5,327 nt of DNA, taken from positions 1 to 5,327 of the forward strand of contig CAJTSP010000160.1 in the NCBI GenBank assembly GCA_910578965.1, read 5' to 3'. Below are positions 1-5,327 of the stretch, piece by piece. The position numbers and the translations under genes are program-made. Source of the stretch: an uncultured Oscillospiraceae bacterium. GTDB lineage: Bacteria > Bacillota > Clostridia > Oscillospirales > Ruminococcaceae. The notes beneath the pieces are model-generated. The model was not told where the DNA came from, did not search any database, and worked only from the letters and a program-made list of their open reading frames with translations. The stretch's first letter is position 1, and every line of letters starts with the position of its first letter.

Positions 1-176
1 AAATATGATATTGCGGTTGTAGAAAAAATCAGGATGCTGTATTTCGGGTTCCAGCTCATATAAAAATAATAACTGGCAGCCAATAGCAGCAGGCACCTAT
101 ATTTATGCGGCAGTATCCAATATAAAGCAAAAGCAGCAATCAAAAACACCGCAAAAGAAATGGAATTAAACAGCAT
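1..176 (-). CDS. MBOAT-family O-acyltransferase (AlgI/PatA-like), N-terminal fragment cut by the window edge
   Basis: Reading leftward from the ATG at 176-174 gives 58 codons plus two bases with no stop, so the gene runs off the left edge. The peptide begins MLFNSISF, is strongly hydrophobic from about residue 8 to 22, has a short basic stretch (PHKYR, 23-27), then a second hydrophobic segment containing LLLLAASYYFYMSW (29-42) followed by NPKY. The pattern MLFNS-x-x-F, then Pro-basic-Arg, then LLLL-x-ASY-x-FY-x-x-W is what I know from the N-termini of AlgI/PatA-type MBOAT proteins, multi-pass membrane enzymes that move acetyl groups onto extracellular polysaccharides, usually with an SGNH/AlgJ-type partner. 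The catalytic histidine region lies outside the window, so activity and substrate cannot be judged. The start is supported by AGGAGG 11 nt upstream and a promoter further up. Third-position GC is only about 40%, unlike addA. DltB is less likely because its N-terminus differs. Family confidence is high, substrate unknown. Confidence 0.88.
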   Translation of the reverse strand, partial: MLFNSISFAVFLIAAFALYWILPHKYRCLLLLAASYYFYMSWNPKYSILIFSTTAISY

Positions 177-187
177 CCCGCTTTTGT

Positions 188-193
188 CCTCCT
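188..193 (-). promoter_or_regulatory. Shine-Dalgarno of the MBOAT gene
   Basis: The minus strand reads AGGAGG at 193-188, then 11 nt to the ATG at 176. The spacing is slightly long, but the match to the 16S anti-Shine-Dalgarno is perfect. No better in-frame start lies between. It fixes the MLFNS start, which is also where the family signature begins. Confidence 0.75.
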
Positions 194-195
194 CT

Positions 196-219
196 GCTTT
201 TGTTCCAGTGTGCAAAAGC
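196..219 (-). repeat. Small inverted repeat in the MBOAT leader
   Basis: On the minus strand GCTTTTG (219-213) can pair with CAAAAGC (202-196) around a 10-nt loop. It sits just upstream of the Shine-Dalgarno and downstream of the predicted promoter, so it would lie in the 5' leader RNA. ACAAAAGC occurs again at 187-180, on the other side of the Shine-Dalgarno, giving an alternative partner. Neither strand has a T-tract after the stem, so it is not a typical intrinsic terminator. The pairing is directly visible, but a regulatory role is speculation and chance is possible for a 7-bp AT-rich stem. Confidence 0.35.
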
Positions 220-233
220 CTCGCGACCCTCTT

Positions 234-262
234 ACTGTAGCGCCGGGAGGGCCGTTTGTCAA
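234..262 (-). promoter_or_regulatory. Sigma-A/sigma-70-type promoter driving the MBOAT gene
   Basis: The minus strand has a perfect -35 box TTGACA at 262-257, a 17-nt spacer, and a -10 box TACAGT at 239-234 (four of six bases match TATAAT, including the key second A and last T). Transcription would begin near 227, giving a leader of about 50 nt before the ATG at 176. The site lies in the short gap just after the addA stop and points into the low-GC gene. This suggests the MBOAT gene is transcribed on its own rather than only by read-through from addBA. The prediction rests on sequence match only. Confidence 0.65.
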
Positions 263-282
263 CCCGCAAAGACAAGCCGCCC

Positions 283-3200
283 TCACCCGCCGGCCTCAAG
301 CGGCACATCCACCTCCACGCCCAGGGCAAAGCTGTAAAGGGTACAGCGGCGCACCGGCAGGCCCAGCCGTTTTTCGACAGCCTTTGCATAGAGCATGAGC
401 TGGCCGCGGTAGGCCCGCAAAAGCTCCTTGGGCGTTTTGCCGCGGTCGGTTTTATAATCGACGATCTCGGCAGAATCCGGCCCCGCCAGCACAAGGTCAG
501 CCACCCCCTGCACCAGCACCTCGGCCCCGGCGTAATCGGCCGCTTTATCGGCAGCGGCAGCAGCGGCGGGCAGCGCCGTGATAAAATCGTATTCCCGCAG
601 CACCTGCGCGGCTTTGCATAGCCGCCGGAACACATCGCTGGCAAAAAATTTTTCCAGCGCATCATAGTCCAACTGCCCGGCAAGCTCGGGAGCCAGCAGT
701 TGCAGCCGTTGCTGGCGCGCCGCCTCCGCCTTGGGGTCGGCCGCGGCGGCGGCAAGGTCGGCATGCTGCAAAAAGGCGTGCAGCGCGGTGCCCTTTTCGG
801 CTGCCGAAAGCCCGCCCTGGGCCAAAAAGGCCGGCCGCTCGGCGGTAAGCGTTTCCTCCCGGTGCACCAGCGCCGTAACGCTTACCTTGGCCGGCACTCG
901 GGCAAGGGCCGCGCGGGGATACCGCCAGCCAAACAGCTCCCGCAGCCGAGTCAGCAGCCCGGCGTCCGGCGCGGCGGTGAGCAGGGGGCCAGGCGCGGTA
1001 TTTTCGTCCCGCGCAGCCGGCGGCTGCGCCACGGCAAGTTCTACTGCCAGCTTCCCGGCCCCCTCGGCCTCCGGCCCGGCCGGGCAGGGGGCCGGGGACA
1101 GGCCGGCCACGGCCCGCAGCCCCCCGCCAGGATGCCCCAGCGCGGCAGCCAGCAGCCAGGCAGAGGGGTCGGCCGCGCGCAGCAGCGCGCCGGGGTCGGC
1201 CGCTGCCGGGCCAAGGGCGGCCAGCCTTTGTACCGCGGCGGCAGGATCGGCCAGCGGCAGCGTGATAAACAACGCATCCCGCGCACGGGTAAGCGCAACA
1301 TAGAGTACCCGCATCTCCTCGCTGAGGGATTCTTCCCGCAGGGTCTGCCGGATGGCACGGTGGGCCGCAGTAGGCCAAAGCCCGCCGCTCCCGCCTGCCC
1401 CGCGCAACGCAAAGCCCAGCCCCAGCCGCGCGTGGCAAAGCACCGGGCGGCTTAGGTCGGCAAGGTTAAAGCGGCGGGCGGTATCCGCCACAAACACCAC
1501 CGGGAATTCCAGCCCCTTCGAACGGTGCACCGTCATAATGAGCACGCAGCCCGGCCGGGCGACCGGCCCGGCCGCTCCCTGGGCAGGCAGGCCGCCCCCA
1601 CGCTGCGCCGCGTCCATGGCCCGAACCAGCCCCCCCAGCCCGCTTTGCCCCGCGGCCGAGGTTGCAAAGGCGGCAAAGCGCAGCACATCCTCCCGCCGGC
1701 GGGCGCCGTTTTCCTGCGCGCCCACCGCCGCAAGGTAGCCGGTCTCGGCCAGCAGGCGCTCAAGCAGCAGCCCGGCCGGCAGGGTGCGGGCCAGCCGCCG
1801 CAGGGTGGCCAGTTGCCGGTAAAAGGCTGCGCATCTTGCCTGCCAGCTCCCCGGCGCGCAGGCTTCGCCCGCCTGGGCCGGGGGGACGGTCAAGTCCTTC
1901 TGCCCGCCGGCATGGGGCGGGATTCCCTCCGCGTCCGGTTGGGCAGCGCCCTCCCCCGCCCCCGGCGCGCAGGCGGCTAGCGCCCCGTACAGGCTGCCGG
2001 CCGGGCAGGCGGCCCGCAGCCGTACCAGGTCGTCCGGCGTAAAGCCAAACAGCCCGCTCAGCATCACGGCGGCCAAGGGCACGTCCTGGGCGGGGTTGTC
2101 CAACACCCGCAGCAGGGCCGCCAGCGGCCGGATATGCCCCTCCTCCAGCAGGTTGCCGGCCGTGTCGGCACAGGAGGGGATGCCCTCGGCCCCGAGCGCA
2201 GCAGCATACTGCTCAAAGTGGCTGCGCGCACGTAAAAGGATACAAAAGTCCTCATACCGGGCAGGGCGGGAAGAGCCGTCCTTTGCCCGCACCAAAAAGC
2301 CCTCGTCCACCATCCTGCGGATGCGCGCGGCAATCGGCCCCGCATCGCCGGCCGCCTCGCCGCTCTGGGCCAGCAGCAGCCCGGCGCATCCGGCATACCC
2401 GCCGGCATCACCGCCCGGCACCAGCCGCTGGCCGGGGCCGTATTCCACCCCGCCCAGCCGCCGGCTCATGAGCCGGCCAAAAAAGAAGTTGACCGCCCGA
2501 ATGACCTCGGGCGCGCTGCGGAAGTTCGCATCCAACGCAAGCCGGGCCGGCCAGCCCTCGCCCAGGGGGATAAACCGGTCCAGCTTTTGCAGGAAAACGC
2601 CGGGGTCGGCCTGCCGGAACCGGTAGATGCTCTGCTTGACATCCCCCACCAAAAAGAGGTTGGAGCCGTCCGGCCTTGCAAGGCAGCGGTAAAGCGCGTC
2701 CTGCAGGGCGTTGGTATCCTGGTATTCGTCCACCATCACGGCGGCAAACCCGGCGCTTACCTGCTCGGCCAGCGGGGTACGGGCGCCGTTTGGGCTTTGC
2801 AGCAGGCGCAGGGCCAGATGCTCGAAATCGCTGAACTCCAGCAGCTTTTTTTCGAGCTTGGCGGCAAAATATGCCTTGTCAAACGCCTGCACCGCCCGGC
2901 CCAGCGCCGCTGCCAGCGGCGCGGCGGCCGCCCGGTCGGCCTCGAACTCAGCACCGGTGCAGACAAAAACCTCCTTTTGCAGCTCGGCCACCAGTTTTTT
3001 GGCCCGCTCGCGCAGCGCCTTGACCTCCTCCGCCCGGGCGCGGTCGGCCTCGCCCGCCCCGCGCAGCGCGGCCAGCCTGGCAAAGGCAAAGCCATGCGCG
3101 GCGTCGTAGGCTTGCTGCCAGCGCCCCCCCGCCAGCGCTGCCTCCAGCCCGGCAAGGGCTGCGGCGTCGCTTTCGAGCGCGGGCAGGTAGGCAGCGAGGG

Positions 3201-4005
3201 CCGCATGCCGCGCGCAGGCGGCCAGCGCCATATCTGCCAGCCGCCGGGCGTACCCGGCCGTGCGGCGGGCCGCCTTAAAAAGGGCGACGCCCCAAGGGGT
3301 TGCCTCAAGCGGGGCGTCGCCGGCCCAGGCCGCGCAAAAGCCGTCCAGCGCACCCATGGGGTCGGGCAGCGCACGCAAAAAGTCGTACACCTCCAAAACG
3401 GCCTGGCCGGCCGCGGCGTCGGTACGGCTGCGGCCGTACAGGTCGGCAAAAGCGCAGAAATCCGGGTCGGTATAGGCGGCTTCCAGCACCCCGGCGAGCA
3501 CCTCCTGCCGCAAAGCAAAGAGGGAGCCCTCGTCGGCAGGCAAAAAATCCGGCGGGATGTCCAGGGCACTGAAATGCTTCTGCAAAAGGTCCAGGCAAAA
3601 GGCGTCGATGGTGCAGATGGGGGCGCGCTGTAACAGCATGCGCTGGCGGCGGGCCGGGCCGGCCGGGTTTTGCAGTTGTTCCTCGTAAAGCCTTTGGGAT
3701 ATGCGGGCGCGCATCTCGGCCGCGGCGGCGTTGGTAAAGGTAACGATGAGCAGCCGGTCGGCCGGTACCGGGCCGCCGCTGCCGGCCCCCTCGCACAAAA
3801 GCCGCACCGCCCGCTCGGTGAGCACCGCGGTTTTGCCGCTGCCAGCCGCCGCGCTCACCAGCAGCGGCCCGCTCCCGGCAGTAATGGCCGCCTGCTGGGC
3901 GTCGGTCCAGCGGGGGCGCGCCCGCCCGCCTGCAAAGGGGGCCGGTCGGCCCTGCTCCTGCGGTTGACCGCCCGCAGGGAGGGAACCCGCGCTTTTACCG
4001 CTCAT
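283..4005 (-). CDS. addA: AddA, helicase-nuclease subunit of the AddAB DNA-end-processing complex
   Basis: The 1240-residue product matches the usual size of Bacillota AddA (about 1230 in Bacillus). With AddB it unwinds and resects double-strand breaks so RecA can load; AddA is the ATP-driven 3'-5' translocase and cuts one strand. Superfamily 1 motifs appear in order: WTDAQ (33-37); Walker A AAAGSGKT (52-59, Lys58); VTFTNAAAAEM (88-98); TIDAFC (132-137); Walker B VDEYQDT (425-431); GDVKQSIYRFR (454-464); LDANFRS (491-497); TVHRSKGLEF (825-834); and MRVLYVALTRA (898-908). The C-terminal RecB-type nuclease has His1076 in GTALHAF, Asp1170 in QGVAD, Asp1183 and Lys1185 in DYKTD, and Gln1202/Tyr1206 in GQLMLY, so both activities look intact. 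The ATG is chosen because it overlaps the addB stop (ATGA) and has AAAGGAGG 7 nt upstream. Oddities are an Ala/Gly/Pro-rich N-terminal tail (about 1-30) and a low-complexity stretch at about 678-719 bounded by a DNA direct repeat. No clear terminator follows the stop. Confidence 0.98.
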   Translation of the reverse strand: MSGKSAGSLPAGGQPQEQGRPAPFAGGRARPRWTDAQQAAITAGSGPLLVSAAAGSGKTAVLTERAVRLLCEGAGSGGPVPADRLLIVTFTNAAAAEMRARISQRLYEEQLQNPAGPARRQRMLLQRAPICTIDAFCLDLLQKHFSALDIPPDFLPADEGSLFALRQEVLAGVLEAAYTDPDFCAFADLYGRSRTDAAAGQAVLEVYDFLRALPDPMGALDGFCAAWAGDAPLEATPWGVALFKAARRTAGYARRLADMALAACARHAALAAYLPALESDAAALAGLEAALAGGRWQQAYDAAHGFAFARLAALRGAGEADRARAEEVKALRERAKKLVAELQKEVFVCTGAEFEADRAAAAPLAAALGRAVQAFDKAYFAAKLEKKLLEFSDFEHLALRLLQSPNGARTPLAEQVSAGFAAVMVDEYQDTNALQDALYRCLARPDGSNLFLVGDVKQSIYRFRQADPGVFLQKLDRFIPLGEGWPARLALDANFRSAPEVIRAVNFFFGRLMSRRLGGVEYGPGQRLVPGGDAGGYAGCAGLLLAQSGEAAGDAGPIAARIRRMVDEGFLVRAKDGSSRPARYEDFCILLRARSHFEQYAAALGAEGIPSCADTAGNLLEEGHIRPLAALLRVLDNPAQDVPLAAVMLSGLFGFTPDDLVRLRAACPAGSLYGALAACAPGAGEGAAQPDAEGIPPHAGGQKDLTVPPAQAGEACAPGSWQARCAAFYRQLATLRRLARTLPAGLLLERLLAETGYLAAVGAQENGARRREDVLRFAAFATSAAGQSGLGGLVRAMDAAQRGGGLPAQGAAGPVARPGCVLIMTVHRSKGLEFPVVFVADTARRFNLADLSRPVLCHARLGLGFALRGAGGSGGLWPTAAHRAIRQTLREESLSEEMRVLYVALTRARDALFITLPLADPAAAVQRLAALGPAAADPGALLRAADPSAWLLAAALGHPGGGLRAVAGLSPAPCPAGPEAEGAGKLAVELAVAQPPAARDENTAPGPLLTAAPDAGLLTRLRELFGWRYPRAALARVPAKVSVTALVHREETLTAERPAFLAQGGLSAAEKGTALHAFLQHADLAAAAADPKAEAARQQRLQLLAPELAGQLDYDALEKFFASDVFRRLCKAAQVLREYDFITALPAAAAAADKAADYAGAEVLVQGVADLVLAGPDSAEIVDYKTDRGKTPKELLRAYRGQLMLYAKAVEKRLGLPVRRCTLYSFALGVEVDVPLEAGG
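1849..1974. repeat. 15-bp direct repeat bracketing a low-complexity in-frame segment of addA
   Basis: CCCCGGCGCGCAGGC occurs at 1849-1863 and again, identically, at 1960-1974. The offset is 111 bp, exactly 37 codons, and both copies encode ACAPG in AddA (around residues 678-682 and 715-719). The intervening peptide is rich in Ala, Gly, Pro and Gln and contains no helicase motif. It lies between motifs IV and V, where SF1 enzymes carry their variable 2B-type domain. Inside is a short inverted repeat, CCCGCC (1903-1908) and GGCGGG (1916-1921). The repeat is a direct observation. That the segment is an insertion or tandem-type expansion is inference; in such GC-rich sequence short repeats also arise by chance. 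Confidence 0.6.
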
Positions 4006-5327
4006 GCCCTTGCCTCCTTTCCGTCCGTTTTTGCCTGCTGCCCTGTGGGCCCGGCAGCTTGGTCCTCCTCAAAGGGATGAGGCGGGGCCTTGGGCGCGGC
4101 CTCGTTTTTGCCGTCCTCATGGCGGCAGACGTCCCGCCAGTCGCAATAAACGCAGGGGGCGCGGCCGTTTTTGCACAGGGGGGCGGCGTCAACCTTGCCG
4201 GCATACAGGCCGGCCGCCATGCCCGCCACCAGCCGGTTTATGTGCGCCTCGATCCGGCCCAGCTTCTCCAGGCTGGCCAGCTTGTCGGCAGCGCGGGGGG
4301 TGCCGTCCTTTTTAAAGCCAAAAGGCACAAACAGGCCGGTAGCGTCCCGATCCATCGCGCGCAGGATGGCCGGGTCGTCCAAAACCAGGCCGTCCAGCCG
4401 GTAGAGGGTTTCGCGGGCGGCCTCGGCCCGTGTGCCGGTTTTGGGGGGCGGGTCGGCCATCAGGTAAAGCACCCCGGCCGCGGCAGGGTTTTCGAACATC
4501 CCGCCCCCCTGCCGCACCAAGGCAAACAGATAGAGCAGCATCTGGCAGTCCAGCCCGCAGTACACATCCTCCAGGCTGAACTGCTTGTCCCCCGTTTTAT
4601 AGTCCAGCACCCGCAGGTAGCTCTTTCCCTCCCGCCGGCAGACGTCCACCCGGTCGATCTTGCCCACTACCTGTACCTGGCGGCCGTCCGGGCTGCACAG
4701 GGTCAGCGGCGGCACCGAATCCGGCCCGCTGCCGATGGGCAGCTCAAAGGCGGCAGGGGCAAAGCCGCCCTGCCTTTGCTCGGCCTGCAGATAGCCCAGC
4801 AGGGACGCCACGCTTTTTTTGAGCCGGGTAATCAGGTAGCCAAACCGCTCGCCGCCGCCCGGCAGGTTTTGGGCCACATATTCGTCGGCAAGCTGGGCGG
4901 CCAGGGCCGCCAGGGCGCCGGGCGCAAGGGATACAAAGCCCTCGCCGGTGCGGCGCAGCGCCTGCTCCAGCACCCAGTGCACCAGGCTGCCGCTGATGTT
5001 GGGCGAGAGCTCGGCCGCGCGGCGGGGCCGCAGCCCCAGCACATACTCCAAAAAATAGGCAAACCGGCAGGTATAGTACCGCTCTACCCGGCTGGGAGAA
5101 AGCCGCAGCCCCGGCCCCAGCAGCCCGGCCAGGGCGGCAAGGTCATGCACCGCAAAGGGGGCGTTTTGAGCCGCGCGGCGCACTGCTTCAAGCCGGGGGG
5201 CGGTGTCCGGCCGCTCGGCCAGGGCCGCCCAGAGGGAGGCGGTGCGGGGGCTGTCCGGCTGCCAACTGGCCCCCAGCAGGTCCAGCGCGGCGGCGGGGGA
5301 GGCAGCATAGTCGGCCCATTCCAGCGG
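4002..5327 (-). CDS. addB: AddB, nuclease and iron-sulfur subunit of AddAB, C-terminal part (5' end outside the window)
   Basis: The frame stays open to the right edge: codons from 5327 down to 5184 contain no stop and continue the protein, so the GTG at 5183 is not the true start. The 441 visible residues are the C-terminal third or so of a protein that is about 1160 residues in Bacillus; the helicase-like N-terminal part is missing here. Numbering from the window edge, the fragment has Cys87 in YYTCRFAYFLEY, His117 in LVHWVLEQ, GKIDRVD (222-228), the nuclease core DYKTG (Asp242, Lys244), Gln262/Tyr266 in QMLLYLF, and C-x2-C-x5-C (Cys392, 395, 401) near the end. Cys87 plus these three match the four-cysteine 4Fe-4S staple of AddB, and their separation is like that of Bacillus AddB. 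The RecB-family nuclease that cuts the second strand therefore looks intact. A charged, Pro/Ala-rich tail of about 40 residues follows. The stop overlaps the addA start (ATGA), indicating translational coupling. Any promoter lies beyond the window. Confidence 0.97.
   Translation of the reverse strand, partial: PLEWADYAASPAAALDLLGASWQPDSPRTASLWAALAERPDTAPRLEAVRRAAQNAPFAVHDLAALAGLLGPGLRLSPSRVERYYTCRFAYFLEYVLGLRPRRAAELSPNISGSLVHWVLEQALRRTGEGFVSLAPGALAALAAQLADEYVAQNLPGGGERFGYLITRLKKSVASLLGYLQAEQRQGGFAPAAFELPIGSGPDSVPPLTLCSPDGRQVQVVGKIDRVDVCRREGKSYLRVLDYKTGDKQFSLEDVYCGLDCQMLLYLFALVRQGGGMFENPAAAGVLYLMADPPPKTGTRAEAARETLYRLDGLVLDDPAILRAMDRDATGLFVPFGFKKDGTPRAADKLASLEKLGRIEAHINRLVAGMAAGLYAGKVDAAPLCKNGRAPCVYCDWRDVCRHEDGKNEAAPKAPPHPFEEDQAAGPTGQQAKTDGKEARA
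4013..4020 (-). promoter_or_regulatory. Shine-Dalgarno of addA, inside the end of addB
   Basis: The minus strand reads AAAGGAGG at 4020-4013, with 7 nt between it and the ATG at 4005. It lies within the last codons of addB (coding for Lys-Glu-Ala near the C-terminus). Together with the ATGA overlap it supports this addA start and coupled production of the two subunits in similar amounts. Confidence 0.85.

Noticed and set aside
227..251. Possible terminator hairpin CCCTC/GAGGG after addA
   Set aside because: The stem is only five pairs with a loop of about 15 nt, has no following T-run on the minus strand, and overlaps the predicted promoter.
541..590. GCAGCG-type short repeats giving an alanine run in AddA
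   Set aside because: This is a short GC-biased Ala run just before the conserved QGVAD motif; it looks like ordinary linker low complexity rather than a structured repeat array.
256..621. Plus-strand frame overlapping the addA 3' end
   Set aside because: Most of it is antisense to the conserved AddA nuclease domain; the peptide has no recognisable features and no convincing start signal.
662..1438. Minus-strand 258-codon frame inside addA in another reading frame
   Set aside because: It is an Arg/Ala/Gly-rich out-of-frame translation nested in addA, with no independent start signal.
700..1455. Plus-strand open frame of 251 codons opposite the addA C-terminal half
   Set aside because: The composition is Gly/Arg/Pro-rich and typical of a shadow frame. 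There is no ribosome binding site or family signature, and the real gene is on the other strand.
2587..3633. Plus-strand open frame of 348 codons antisense to addA
   Set aside because: It lies wholly opposite the helicase part of addA, which has clear motifs. Its translation has no recognisable domain, and GC-rich coding sequence commonly yields long antisense frames.
5181..5183. GTG as the start of AddB
   Set aside because: The same frame remains open and protein-like for 48 more codons to the window edge, and AddB proteins are much longer; this is an internal valine codon.

Overview
The window is a minus-strand block from a GC-rich genome. It holds the 3' part of addB (window right edge to 4002), a complete addA (4005 to 283), a 106-nt intergenic region (177-282), and the first 58 codons of a membrane-bound O-acyltransferase (MBOAT) gene (176 to the left edge). 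The organism is most likely a high-GC member of the Bacillota, perhaps a gut-type clostridial lineage such as Oscillospiraceae/Ruminococcaceae. This is inference from the Bacillus-type AddA motifs, the length and spacing match to the Bacillus AddAB proteins, the addB-addA order and the strong AGGAGG-type ribosome binding sites. No taxonomic marker is present.

Right and centre (283-5327): addB and addA overlap by four bases (ATGA) and form a translationally coupled pair. Their products make the AddAB helicase-nuclease, the Bacillota counterpart of RecBCD, which processes double-strand DNA ends for RecA-dependent repair. AddA carries all the superfamily 1 helicase motifs and an intact C-terminal nuclease. 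The visible part of AddB has an intact nuclease motif set and the four cysteines of the iron-sulfur staple, so both strands could be cut. One oddity is a low-complexity, in-frame stretch of addA bounded by a 15-bp direct repeat (1849-1974).

Left (1-282): composition drops abruptly from very GC-rich addA to about 38% GC in bases 1-180. The intergenic region has a good sigma-A-type promoter (perfect TTGACA, 17-bp spacer, TACAGT), a small leader inverted repeat and a strong Shine-Dalgarno, all pointing into the MBOAT gene. Its N-terminus has the AlgI/PatA-type signature, suggesting a start of a separately transcribed, possibly acquired, cell-envelope or polysaccharide O-acylation locus. I saw no tRNA, rRNA, CRISPR array or insertion sequence. 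The plus strand appears to contain no real gene; its long open frames are shadows of addAB.
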